Source: Trichobilharzia regenti
Taxonomy: Eukaryota; Platyhelminthes; Trematoda; Strigeidida; Schistosomatidae
NCBI GenBank assembly: GCA_944472135.2
Contig: OX235265.1
Coordinates: forward strand, 88,382,984 to 88,446,983
Direction of reading: 5' to 3'
Length of the DNA: 64,000 bases
Part shown: positions 12,346-23,531 of the stretch, one piece after another
Layout of the letters: the number at the start of each line of letters is the position of its first letter
How positions within the stretch are numbered: the first letter of the stretch is position 1
The notes under the pieces: generated by a model
Seen by the model: only the letters and a program-made list of their open reading frames with translations
Told to the model about the DNA's origin: nothing
Databases searched by the model: none
Position numbers and translations under genes: made by a program

Positions 12346-13004
12346 AAGGTCAGCAGGAGAGACGATTAATAAACTCGTCGAGAAATCTAAAAGCTCACTT
12401 CAAATTGAAGTATGCGCTGAAGATGTCACCTAGTAGGGTGACGAAAGCTTCGCAAATCAACTATCCAGCTAAGAGAACACAACAACATCAAAATCATCCA
12501 CCTGAGCAACAAATCTTCTCTATCATATCTACACGAGTGTATTTCTGTATACCAATAAGATTTCCTGAAACTCTGCGAGTTCCTCGGTGTTGTCACTTAA
12601 CTATTCCCCATTACCTTTGATGGTCTCAAACATGCTACGGGACATAATAAATGGCTTTCTAAAGTTTGACGTTTTCTAAATAATAATAAATAATGATAGT
12701 AAAGCTTTATTTTGGACAGTATGCGAATATACGGAACAAAAGTTTTCAGCGTATTCAGTTCCAAAGTACTATTTTCTGCACACAGGATTTACATGTAAAG
12801 TAATAATCTGAAGTATATCTTCATTTCGATGAAGAATTAAGCAGCCTTTTCTTAGGAGTAAGTTAAATCGTCGCGAAAGTTTATCTATAGGTCAAAGGCT
12901 ATAAGTGGACGATTAAAACAATGACAAATGCGGAAAAAATTAATCATTTCACAGGAAAGTAATCTCGGTCGCTCAATGATTTAAGCAGGACTCTGTATAT
13001 TCTT
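12346..13004. other. Unassigned stretch with a hammerhead-like hairpin
   Basis: No coding gene recognised. Positions 12417-12446 on the plus strand hold CTGAAGA, a 6-bp stem (GTCACC with GGTGAC) and GAAA, the layout of a hammerhead core often found near Penelope-like elements. See findings for the weaknesses of that reading. The rest is AT-rich and without a clear identity. Confidence 0.35.
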
Positions 13005-13656
13005 CGTTTGGGGGCATAACTTTACAGCACTGTATAGCTCTTGCAACAACTCCAGTGCAGTACCTCAACAAAAACATCACCTTCATTTCATCATTTATTG
13101 CAAGCCCACTCAACATGACTTCAAACTACTTTAAAAACTGTGGATAGTCAGTTGGGTTTCTGCCGAAACACCGGGGCTCATATTTAGGCAGTTTAATATT
13201 CCTATTATCCCTAGGTGGCGAAACATTGACATCAGCCTTATCATGTTTAACATCACTCACACATCATTACATGTAACAAACAACTCAACATTTATTACTT
13301 TCCTACCTGCTTCCAAAACGCTTTGTCCTTTCTTTTACCCAGGCATCATTGAACTTGACAAAATATTCCAGAAAAGTTCCAGATAATACTTGTCCAAAGA
13401 AGACTGGCAGGCACCAGGAAAGACGAACGGAAACTATCCAAAAACTATCAGAAACTGTCAGTCAACTCTGACGAACTGTCAATATCCAGCTCTTACTAAT
13501 CTAGACATCACGCTGTTCCTCGAAGACTTTCAAGAAAACCTTGTATTAACCAACGCGAAAACCAGAACGCAGATTGGCGACTCGAGAATCCTTTATTCTT
13601 ATGCCAATATACAACCAACAATAAGGTTATTATATACAAGGTCTAGGAATAAATGT
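13005..13656 (-). pseudogene. Gag-only BEL-like element, copy C (5' end remnant)
   Basis: The minus-strand order is degraded LTR (13656-13459), leader, then the first ~115 codons of gag (to about 13005), all collinear with the complete element at 47811-51780. The gag frame carries many stops. The LTR part is a divergent variant that resembles the old LTR at 51812-52144. It is cut at 13656, where copy D begins in the opposite orientation, so the two form a head-to-head pair. Confidence 0.75.
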
Positions 13657-15831
13657 TGTCAATGGAGTTGAAGATTGAACGATCAATTCTTGGTTGTTTG
13701 CTCTTAACCAACTTCCCCAATTTTCGCGGAGGCATCAATAAGACAGTCATCGTCTCATCGGTCGCTGTTCAGAAAGAAGTCAGCAGTAAACCATCAGAAA
13801 TCCTAGTAAAAAAATTATTTACATATGTTGGTGTAACAATAAAGAATTCTCGAGTCACCAATCGGTCTTTTCGTATTTTCTTCCGTTATTACTAAGCGTT
13901 TCTGAAAAACTTCAAGCGACAGCGTGGGCCCGTGCGTAGCAAGAACTGGGCATTAACGGATTACGAGACGTGGCTGACAGTTTCTGATGGTAGAAACAGA
14001 TTGTGGAGTTTCAAACAGTTGGTGAAAGTTTGGATAGTCACCGTCCATCTTTCCTGGTGCCGGTCAAGTCCTCTTTGAACAAGCAATATCTGGGGCATTT
14101 TTGGAATTGGGTCAAGTTCTAGTTTCAAGCTACTAGTTGAGTGCTATTATCTTTGGTGTAAATTACTCTGTTTCTACGCTTGGTTGACCAGATACGTCGT
14201 ATGTTTGTTAGTCATCTATATTCTACGATACAATGACATGAGCGTGTTACCGTTCGGATTTGAGGATATAGCTGATAGAAGAAAATCAGCAAAAGAACTC
14301 TGCGACGATTTTCCAACCTACAGCGTCAACCTGAGAAGAGTTGTGTGCGTACTGCTGTGAGTCTTACAATTCTTTAAAGGGTAGCGCTTCAATGAGCAGT
14401 CCAATGTGCTTGGTGTGTTGTTTTGTACATATGTTCATATTGTATATACTGAATTGATATCATCTGTCATCTAGCTGTTGGTAATTCTGTTTGTGTCCGG
14501 ACGACTTCCACTTGGATCATCAACCTGAGAAGGAATGTAGGCGTACTGCTGTAAGTCCTACAGTTCTTCAAGGGTAGTTCGTCAAGGCAGAATCCACAAC
14601 ATTTGATGTATTGATTGTACATATGTTTGTGTTAAATACTTGTTTGGGTTCCAATTATTGTAATTGTTGGTCAATCTTGCTTATGTCCGGACATTCCACA
14701 ACTTACAATCGTCAACCTGTGAAGGGTTGTAGGCGTACTGGTGTAAGTCGTTCGATTCTTCAAAGGAATTCCTTCGAGACACGATCTGCGAGTTTGTGTG
14801 TACTGTTTGTATATATGTGTGGTGTGTCATATCAATTTGTGATTTTGGATTAATTGTGTTTACTCGTTGTTTTCGTACCTTAATGTTATTGCATAATTTT
14901 GTTAAAATTTTCGTCGTGATTACTCCTGAAGTTGTTTCGAGTCTTCTACATCCGTGAATGAGTTGATTGATGTTAGAGACAGCAGATGGGTCGTATACGC
15001 CGGGGAGGCTATTGCTGAGAATGAAATGCATACGGAGATAATTGTTAGGTGCGGTCCCACACGCCGGGGAACGGGAGTGTAGACGGCTGAGGCTCTCATA
15101 CGTCATCGTTACCAGAATTGAGGCAGAATGAGTGACAAGCGATTGCAGTGGTAATTGGTAGTGAGTAGATAAGACGATGTGCGTAGAGTATTATGAGGTG
15201 CTACTGTGGTCACGTTGCATTCTGCAAGAGTCATTCTAGCAAGTGGCGATTGTGTTGCAAGAGGATGTGTCAAGAGGATACCTTTAACTGGAAGGCTGAG
15301 GTCGTCAGCGATGTGTGAGATTGTGCTGTGTGTATGCTTGTGGTGCGTTGGCTTTTCTGTTTGTTTTCCATTTCAGCTCTGTCCGTGTGACCCAGGTTCT
15401 CGCAATGGCATCCAAGTCAACGTGTATTGGTCGTGATGGAAAAAAGGGTTGGATCGCTTTTTTGCCGGGGAGTGTCAATGTAGTTGAAGATTGAACGATC
15501 AATTCATGGTTGTTTGCTCGAACCCAACTTCCCTATATTTTCGCGGAGGCATCAATACGACAGTCATCGTCTCATCGGTCGCTGTTCAGAAAGAAGTCAG
15601 GAGAAAACCGTCAGAATTAATATTGTGATTTATTATTGTAATATTTGTTCACAGGCCTTAGTTATACATTATTTATATGTTGGTGTTACAATAAAGAATC
15701 CTCGAGTCAACAATTGGTGTTTTGGTTTTTTCGTCCGTTATTACTAAGCGTTTCTGAAAAACTTCAAGCGACAGCCTGAGCCGGAGCGTAGCAAGATCCG
15801 GGCATTAACGGATTACGAGACGTGTCTTACA
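13657..15831 (+). mobile_element. Gag-only BEL-like element, copy D (gag deleted)
   Basis: Plus-strand copy with a 5' LTR at 13657-13979 (323 bp), leader at 13980-14120, and a 3' LTR at 15473-15831. The polypurine tract (GGGGAG) lies just before the 3' LTR. Relative to the complete element, the leader (ending GGAATTGGGTCAAG near 14120) jumps straight into the middle of the short downstream ORF, so the whole gag is missing. The 3' internal part keeps three ~190-bp tandem repeats starting at about 14325, 14520 and 14711. Flanking 5-mers do not match, which suggests rearrangement with copy C. Confidence 0.82.
14325..14825 (+). repeat. Three tandem ~190-bp repeats inside copy D
   Basis: Each unit starts GTCAACCTG(A/T)GAAG and includes GGCGTACTG-TGTAAGTC, then ACATATGTT further on. 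Units start at about 14325, 14520 and 14711; the last is shorter. The same array occurs with three units in the element at 47811-51780 and one unit in the element from 60952. Confidence 0.8.
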
Positions 15832-16689
15832 GCGACTTTATTGCATATCCCCTCAGTGACGCTTGTTGCTATTGGTTTCAAGTGGCCTTGGTTTTGGGGG
15901 AAGATTTAACTGATGTAATATTGCGATTTCGTAGACATAACTCAGGCTCATAGGTGAAAAAATCATAATCCTGGAATAAGGACAAGTTGTTCAGAAGGTA
16001 AGGAGGACATTATTTTTCAGTTTATTTGTATATATACTATGGTGTATCGAGTTGCGTTGAGTTCTTAGTGCAACTGTATGTAACTGCATTTACATAAAGT
16101 AAAACATTACGAATGCTCCTGTTTTTAAAATAAAAAACATGATTCTTTTCATTCAGTTTAGTAATGAAGAATGGAATTTCTTCCACGTCAGTGGTATTTA
16201 ACTGAATCCTTAATCTCTTTAGGCCCTTGAAGGAATAAATTCGGCACGGAGAGCTCCTGTGGAAACCGAAAGCACTTTTAGGTTACTAAATCTTACTGAC
16301 TTCCTGTATAAATTTGATCTGTCAAGTGTTTATGTAAAGTCTGCTGGTGTATTCAGTAAAGTAAAAGTTGTAGTGTATAACTCCTAGACTTGTTGCAGTC
16401 ATTGGTATTCCCAGGATACTACTTACGCGTTTTATGCAGCCGAAATATTCAATTCTCATTTTATTGAGGAAATACTATAGTTCCTGCAAAAGTAGTGCGT
16501 CAGTTTACGAGTTTCATTAAGCCTACAGAATGTTTTCTATTCACTGAATATTGTTTGCGAATTTTCCGAGAAAACACATTTCCGAGTGGGATGTAATACA
16601 AGGCTGAATTCTTAAACTGTCTTCCTTATATCAGTTCAATTCAATCACACATATATTAATAGGATAGTCTGTAACTGACTTTAGAGACT
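15832..16689. other. No recognised feature
   Basis: AT-rich sequence with no long frame and no repeat shared with the rest of the window. Confidence 0.4.
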
Positions 16690-17110
16690 TATCAGGAAAT
16701 ATTCTCATCAACTTACGGCTTGCTGATGATATTGTCCACCTAGACTATGAGAAGTAACCTCTGATGCTGTAAAATATCAAAATAATACCGGTGTTTGATT
16801 ATGGGTGTCCGCGTTCTATCTCATTGGTATAGCAGTATAATATGGCGAGTTCTGTTGAGGTTACGCATAAATGTTTAGGTGGGGAGAGTGTTAGTCTTCA
16901 AGGTAGGGAAGCTGAATAGGTTGAGATGGCTAGAACACGTGATGGCATACAAAGCCATCGCCTTTCTCCAGGGACAATGCTAGCCAGCACATGTTAAGGT
17001 TTAAAATGTGTTTGGGTCGGCCAAATGAAAAAGTGATATTGGTTCATAAAATTGTTTACAGTCAGCTGGAAGAACTACCGGAGATGTGACTGCAAATCTT
17101 TGGTACTGAT
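16690..17110 (+). pseudogene. RTE-type LINE remnant
   Basis: Short frames in RTE order. Around 16725 the translation reads RLADDIVHLDYEK, matching the (F/Y)ADDI core of RTE reverse transcriptases. Around 16915 it reads RLRWLEHVMAY, matching the RLRWLGHV block near the RTE C-terminus. The frames between are broken and most of the element is missing. It may belong to the SR2-like group of schistosomes; this is inferred from two motifs only. Confidence 0.5.
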
Positions 17111-17559
17111 ACAGGTGCATTCACTCTGTGTGATCTCACGTATCTATTCAACTCATGTTTTTCCTTGTCACTATTTATTCTCCCTCACATTTTCGCTCGT
17201 TAAACTTCCATTTAGTTTTATGTCTCTACCTTTGTGTGCTACATGAAATGTGGTAAATTAAACAGGTGGACTTCTCTGCAAACTCATACTGAAAGCTAGT
17301 CAGAATGACACAGTCTGGGCATAACTAAATGCGAAACATTGACAAATGATCTCCAAAATTTCAACAAATGATAAGTGTAGTTCTTAGTCTTGTTCTTTGC
17401 CAAATGAAAAATAGATACCTTTCAGTAATCTCTTCTTCCACCCGGGACTCGTCTCTTACTTTGCAACTGGATTTGTGCTTTGTCACTTTTGTGCTTAGCT
17501 TTCGGTCATTCAGCATTCGCCGTTGTTGTTGACTCAGCGCCTAGATGACTTTAGTTGAA

Positions 17560-18206
17560 TAAGGTTTCGATCGTGCAAACTTGGGTCCTGGGCAGTTGAT
17601 TGGTTGCATTATCACTTCTCAAATGGAATGCAGCATACTGTATATTAGGGTAAATCTTCCACCTCGCTTGCTGAAGCTGGTGTTCCTCAGGCTATCTTTA
17701 TCACTCCTTTTCTTTTTTCTCTCTCGTCTTGCATGACTTTTCTCTTTCTAATGAGAGCAACTTCGTCAAATACGCTGGTGATCTGACCGTCTCACTTCGT
17801 GTCATGTTACAATGTGACTGCAGCAAACTTAACTGCTTCCTGTCTGTAGTCTAAGGTACATGGTCTTGCGTTAAATCCCTCTAAATGTCAGGCAGTTAAC
17901 TTTCCCCTCACTCATAAGCGTGAACTGCAAGAACTGTGTCGTTCACAAGATGTTTGTATCAAAGAGGGCACTGAAACATAAACTAAGTCTAACATAAAAT
18001 ACCTTAAAGCAAGTATATCCTCTGGTCTTTCTTGGTCATTCTATATCTTGTCGATTTCTAAGAAAACCTTCTGTCTAGCTTACCATGTTATGTATTCAAG
18101 ACAGTCAGGAATCATTCAACCTCTCTTTTTACAACTTGTTAACTCTTGCATTGGTCTTTACTGCTCCCCCTTATTCTTTCCTGAATTACTCAAAAACGAC
18201 TATGTT
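17560..18206 (+). pseudogene. LINE-C, second truncated copy
   Basis: Collinear with 9280-10302: it contains the region before the RT core, a decayed catalytic box (YAGDLTVS near 17775), then SISKKTFCLAYHVMYS and FPELLKNDYVI. Frames shift repeatedly. It ends at the (TAA)n tail of an inserted LINE-B 3' end at about 18207. Confidence 0.7.
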
Positions 18207-18617
18207 ATAATAATAATGTATATTCTCATATAAACATATAAATTTACATGAAAATGCATGCCAGTTTTACAGGCACGATCAAGTATGATATAATATCAAA
18301 TCGTAGATTGTCTACAAGTTAATAATGTTTCAACAGTTAAATATTTGATATATATATATAAATACACATTGTCTGAACTAGGCTGTATAGTTATTGAATT
18401 GTACAATTGTCTTCCAGGTTGAGCGGGAAAATCGACTTCGTTTCGTTTTCATCCCGTGGTTGTCGACATACGATAACCAACCAATATTGAGGTAAGTACA
18501 ACGTTTACAAGGGATTGAAAGCTGTTTTAGAAAAGTAAATGTGCTAAGGTGAATCAAAAAAGTATAATGAAATGGGTAAGTGCAAGTATCACTAATAAAT
18601 GCATTAATAAAGGAAAC
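18207..18617 (-). mobile_element. LINE-B 3' end, part 1 (split copy)
   Basis: Minus-strand 3' untranslated end of LINE-B, starting at its (TTA)n tail (18207) and matching 35775-35380 in reverse. It is broken at about 18617 by the DNA transposon and resumes at 23027. The 5'-truncated nature fits target-primed insertion. Confidence 0.75.
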
Positions 18618-18634
18618 TCGAGTTTCCTTTATTA
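18605..18634. repeat. Perfect 30-bp palindrome at transposon/LINE junction
   Basis: Each arm is 15 bases with no mismatch, centred on CTCGAG. On the minus strand it includes a AATAAA hexamer 50-60 bases after the transposase stop codon, so it could mark the 3' end of that transcript. Confidence 0.85.
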
Positions 18635-18684
18635 CACACAATTGGAATGATAGCCTTGTTATTCAATATCTCATTGCACTTGTT

Positions 18685-21600
18685 CTAATTGTCCCCATCG
18701 TCAAGTAGATCCATTGAAGTGTCCTGAAAAGAAAGAAAAATTAATCATTAAGATAGTAATCCACACTGGCACTTATACAGACAGTTGACACTGTAATAAT
18801 GAAATACTAAACGTGTTCATTTAGGTTTTAAATTTTATTTCGTTAATGAGTATAATTAAAATTATTTGTCTATATAATAGAAATACTCACACTTAAAGAC
18901 CTTAAGTTTCATTAATTTCTACAGCATGTACTTATTTAAATGGTAACTTACAGGAGAGATCCTCTGATCACTTTTCTTATTGTCAACTGCAACCTTTAAA
19001 AAATAAAAACACAATTTAGTTAATTGATATTTATAACATGAAAGGGTTTGCAGTGTATATACACTGCAATGCTACTATAGTAGCATTAATTCAACCGAAA
19101 GCGCTTACTTACTCTTCGCCGGCTATCCCTTTTGTCTACGCGATCACGTATATCATGGAAGTATGCCTTTACAGTATTTTTTAGAATTTTCTTAACGTCG
19201 TCATCAGAAACTGTAGCCGAAACGAACTTGCTGACAATGACGGCTAAAAGAAATAATTACATAAAACAAGCTTACACGTTATAACTGCATAAAAGGTGCA
19301 TTTAGTGAGAGCCAATTTCTTTGGAGTTCCAAATGCTGTAAAACGACTTGACAGCTTAGGATCCATAACATAATTTAGCATCGCTCTCAACGAAGACTCC
19401 GGATTGAAAGATAATTTTTCCACCATTTTCATCATCTGAAATTAAGTAAAGGTTTATTGTGAACTTACGAATGATTCTTTAAATTTGGGATTTTTAAGTG
19501 ACGCTTCTAGTTGGGTGAACTCTTCTTCAGTAGTTACGGGGAATTGCAGTTGACTATTGTCAATGGTTGATTTCCCACTTCCAACGGCGGCCACACACGT
19601 TGACTTATTCACTGACAACAATTGCGCCATCATTGTTTTCAGCGACTGAAATTCTGCTTTCATTTCTCCTTTAAGGGACTGCATTTCCCCTCTAATTGAC
19701 TGCAACTCATTGGCTACTTTATTAGCTGATTCACAGTTTTCCTTACTGCAAAGTAAATACTAATGAAAAGTGACATACGTAGTCTGCTGAACTAGTTGCG
19801 CTATAGGTGAAGAAGTTGCCACTGGCATTTGTTGAGTGGAAGTGCTGAAGGAGTAATGATATTAAAGGAATGCGTTACCTGGCTATCGGTGACATAACAG
19901 TTTCCATGAAATTTGTTGTCGGGTATTTTGAAGGCAAACAAACTTTCTGTGCCTCCACTGCTTCAAGTTCCATTGAGTCGTAAGCGTAAGACGAGTTCTT
20001 CGTCTCAACTCTGCATTCTGTGATTAAGCAATAAGAAGAATCTACCTTGGACGTTTGGAATTGGTAAGAGGTAATGTTTCCTCCATATTATCTGAATTGG
20101 AGAGTACACTGTATATTCGTTTAGTAGCCTGCAAAGTATTCTTGGCTTCTACGAAAGAGTCTAATTACAGTAATGTAAGTAACACGTAAATAGTTACCTA
20201 GTTCAGCTAACATTTGACAATCCGTTAGCACCCATTCCGGTCGAGGTCTTACGCAAGCCTCAACTTCATTATCTGTTATACTGCTATGATACAAGCACAG
20301 GTCTTCGGATAGCATCCAACTGCTGGCAGCTATGAATAATTCTTTGGACCCAGCTTTCCGTAAAACAGCATAATTCTTCTTTTCTTTCTGTAAGAAATGA
20401 TATGATATAAACAAAATTTACTGTCTTATTAGTCCGCTTGGCAATTGAATGCAGGAATGCCGACGATTGACACAACTGTCTAAGCAGGTTATGGAAAAGT
20501 ATGAGGCAAAGGCACCGCAACTACATACCTATCTGTACGCATTCCAAAACACTTACAAGTAATGTCTGACGGACGAATCTCTACCTTGTATGGGCTAACT
20601 TTTGAGCACTTCCATATCCCAATGTGGGATGACTTAAATGGTTGCTCGAAGAAATCACCACAATCTGCATAAGGTCTGAATATTAGTCCATCCCTATTTA
20701 TCTCAGTTATCAGACCCGGTCTACCGTAAGCTATAACTAAGTTATCTGGTGAAGAGGAAGTAATGAGTGTATTCCTAGTATTAACTGTTTGCCTACGTGC
20801 ATCCACCTCACACTCATTTAAAACTTCATTGCGTACTCCTCCTGATTTGCAGTCGTGGAACACCTTTTCAGCAAAACGGTTTGCCGCTTGCTTAGCGATT
20901 GCATTGTTGGAATGTATTGATCGCCTTATTGTCTGCATATAAGATTCAAATGGGAAGGCCGAAAAAGATTCCAACGGTCCCATTTGATTGACATCTTCGG
21001 CCAAGTGTTGCAGACAATGGATGTTATAAACTAGGTGCTTTCTACCATATATAACCTCAAACTCATTAAGAAAGTTGATTAACTCAACTCTGCAACCTTC
21101 CAAGTAATTTCTATGAAATCTAGGGTGAGACAAAAGGTACACTGCTAGACTTAATCTTTGGAAGTTTCGATAAATTGCCGGTGGCATTATGTCCTTAAGT
21201 ACAACTGGTCCTAGGTACAGGAGGAACAGGCGACATTCTGTGGCTTTCCACCGACTGACTTCGGTTAGCCCCCTACATTTCCTCGGGAAGTCCCTGGGTG
21301 TCATTCCAGAACAGTCTAATATCTTCCCGTCAATATTTCCTAGCATAATACGGTCCACGTGCATCTCATTCTTTTTAGCTAAGTCTTGCCAGAGACTTAC
21401 AAGCTTCCTAACTACCCCTAAGTACACTAGGTGCATTGGATCAAGGGGGAAACACTTAACCATATCAATGTTTAATTCCTCAAAAATGCAGTCTCCACGG
21501 TGGTGACTTGACTGCATCCTTTGACGGAAGCTGTCGTCAGTTCTTATTGGGAAGAAGCCATTTCCAAATATCATTCTTCCATCAACTTTAACTCCAGTGA

Positions 21601-22541
21601 CTGTGCATTTGTCGCAACCTGAACTAGCATTATGACCTACTATATACTTCAAGTCCGCTCTAGCCGGTGCATCACAGATGACGGCTGTTAAACGAACGTT
21701 GAAATGCCTATGAAGTCTGGTAATGTGTATGCCTTGACTTAATATCTCCTTCAGTTCAGATACTAAGTCAATGCATAACTCTTTGTAACTGCTGGGCTTG
21801 CTAGGACCACCATATATACCTATCAAGAAAACACTGCTTAAAAACGGTGCCGTAATCCTACCTAACAGGGGCCATAACTGCTGGTTAGTAGACTTCGAGA
21901 TGGACAAACCGTCGACATTCAACTGCAGGTCAATTATGTTGCTGGGAGTTTCAATCACAGACGACATCTCCATGTAGTGCTGCAAACATTTTTTGAGACC
22001 GATGTGGCAATACATTCCTTCTCCCAGTAGTCTAGAATCGCATGACCCACACATTCTCAGTACACTTCTAACGGTTTTTGGTAGCTGAGGCAATTTTGCA
22101 CGGAATATCTCCAAGATTCTGTTAGCGTCTGCTTGTGATATGTTCGTGGTGACTAGGATATTCAGAAGCATATTTGTCAATTCATCACGTTCAGAAGAGA
22201 CTTGTGTGCATATTTCCGAAGTACTAGCACATGGTGTTACGCTGGTGCACGGTGTCGATGGCACCACCTCGATTTCATTATTCATACTATCAGTGTTCAC
22301 TGAAGAGGGCTCGACCTCAACAGGAAGGACAGCATGTGAAACAGCCTCCGTTGATGTCGACGCTGCATTTATCTCGGCCATTATCTGCGCATAATTACGT
22401 TTATACCTTCTGTAAAACGTAGTGTAATGGCAGGTCAATTGTAGATTACGCTCACGTAATCTCTTCAGGCTTAGTATAGGGTATTTAGTGTTAGACTAGG
22501 AGAAAAATAGAAAAGGGAGAACAACGACCACCTACCTGCAT
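18685..22541 (-). CDS. CACTA-like transposase fused to coiled coil and DUF4806 domain
   Basis: Cut-and-paste transposase gene of a DNA transposon. I read 12 exons, all with GT-AG introns that keep phase, for 1,056 codons: 22541-22536, 22495-20529, 20479-20422, 20387-20198, 20148-20046, 20010-19879, 19844-19779, 19745-19469, 19435-19276, 19243-19113, 18993-18952, 18723-18685. Nine introns are 32-49 bp; the last two are 119 and 228 bp. The large exon has a Cys-rich finger (CGSCDSRLLGEGMYCH), VDGLSISKSTNQQLWPLLGR, ICDAPARADLKYIVGHNASS, FPLDPMHLVYLGVV and AFPFESYM, blocks shared with animal TNP2-like transposases. The C-terminal part has a coiled coil (EMQSLKGEMKAEFQSLK) and a DUF4806-type end. 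The start ATG (exon 1, two codons, MQ) rests on a strong donor and acceptor; an ATG at 22381 is the alternative. The superfamily name is probable, not proven. Confidence 0.85.
19048..19087. repeat. Two adjacent perfect palindromes in a transposase intron
   Basis: A 22-bp palindrome (19048-19069, core GTGTATATACAC) overlaps by two bases a 20-bp palindrome (19068-19087, core TGCTACTATAGTAGCA). Both are without mismatch and lie in the 119-bp intron between exons 10 and 11. Confidence 0.88.
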
Positions 22542-22844
22542 GCTGAACGGTTTAAAAGTGCGCGCAAGATGTGTAAGTGTAATAAAACAAACCCTGACAT
22601 ATGTAGCGCTGTAATTTACGTTTAGCAAAGAAATTTGGCACTAACTGAACTGATTGGTTAGTGAGATTAAAAATTATTCAAGAAGAAATTTAGATTTCAT
22701 TAATTCACGAAGAATACAGCCGTTAATTCATGCGTTTTATAAATTTCCAGCCTCGGTGAAGTTTTGCCGACGTAAACATTTTACTACTGACAATTTTTCA
22801 GTAGTCTACCGAGATAAGTAAGACTTTTCAAATGCTTCCTCATT

Positions 22845-23017
22845 CTGTCCCCATTATTCGCATTTTGTCCCCATTATCCACATTTTGTTCCCACCTATCA
22901 AATATTGTCCCCATTTTGTCCCCATTATCCCCAGTTTGTCCCCATTATTCAGATATTGTCCCCATGATTGTCCCCATTTTCCCCAAAATGTCCCCACATT
23001 GTCCCCACATTTGTCCG
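22845..23017. repeat. TGTCCCC minisatellite
   Basis: Nine exact TGTCCCC cores plus variants (TGTTCCC, TGTCCGA) spaced by 10-22 bp, often as TTGTCCCCATTAT. All are on the plus strand. It lies at the 5' (upstream) end of the DNA transposon and is likely a subterminal repeat region. Confidence 0.9.
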
Positions 23018-23026
23018 ATTGGGTCC

Positions 23027-23531
23027 CTAGGCTGACAACGTTCATTTGCAATGTATAATGCTACACGTATATCTCGTACTATCATGATGTCCACTTTTGG
23101 CTTTAATACAATTATTTTCAAGCCAGTTGTTTTTATTTCATGCCTTTTTGTCTATTTGGTGAACAACCGTACCCTACAGAGAATAGGAATAGAATAAGTC
23201 GAATCAAATTCATAAAAAGCTATAAAATGTTAGGTTTAATGGGATATAATGAGGACCAAGTAAAGACGTTATTAGAAAATGAATCCGATAAGACATTGTG
23301 AAGTGGTATGTAAAGATCCGACAATGGACAGCAAGTTAGTTTATAAAATGCCCCATAAATCTGTGCAGAGCTCACATGGTCGCATCTCAACAATGGGCTG
23401 AGTGAATGGTATATATTTAAAGGTAGAAGCATGATCTGTCTAGGCGTTCATCACTATCTTTTTCAAGATAAAGATCTAAGCCCTCATAAAAGTCAGAAAT
23501 ATCTCGAGCCGTCAAATTGTATATTGCTGTT
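23027..23531 (-). mobile_element. LINE-B 3' end, part 2 (split copy)
   Basis: Continues the LINE-B 3' untranslated sequence from 18617 (from GGCTGACAACGTTCATTTGC onward). It matches 38734-39240 and 44258-44755 and ends by 5' truncation at about 23531. Confidence 0.8.

Larger units (their letters stand above)
18618..23026 (-). mobile_element. DNA transposon inserted in a LINE-B 3' end
   Basis: Bounded by loss and return of LINE-B homology at about 18617 and 23027. It holds one gene (18685-22541), about 300 bp of leader, and a TGTCCCC minisatellite at its 5' side. I could not find terminal inverted repeats or a clean target duplication; about 22 bp of LINE-B seems lost at the site. The element may therefore be slightly rearranged at its ends. 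Confidence 0.65.

Noticed and set aside
15206..15502. Frames such as IVQSSTTLTLPGKK and VTLHSARVILASGD, seen at four loci on both strands.
   Set aside because: Both come from the 3' region and LTR border of the gag-only element, one being antisense to the other. Similarity reflects the repeat, with no sign of coding constraint.
13657..15831. A target duplication for copy D.
   Set aside because: The 5-mers on the two sides (AATGT and GCGAC) do not match, so I treat the locus as rearranged.
18685..18698. TTGTCCCC at the left end, which seemed to mirror the right-end minisatellite as a subterminal repeat.
   Set aside because: It is coding: the reverse strand gives the last codons and stop of the transposase gene (GGGGACAATTAG). 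One match is not a repeat cluster.
21189..22422. Plus-strand frames opposite the transposase exon.
   Set aside because: Antisense shadows of a long, well-supported exon.
22784..22804. Small hairpin (CTACTGA...TCAGTAG) as the transposon's terminal repeat.
   Set aside because: It is internal to the 5' leader, with a 7-bp arm only, and has no partner at the other end.
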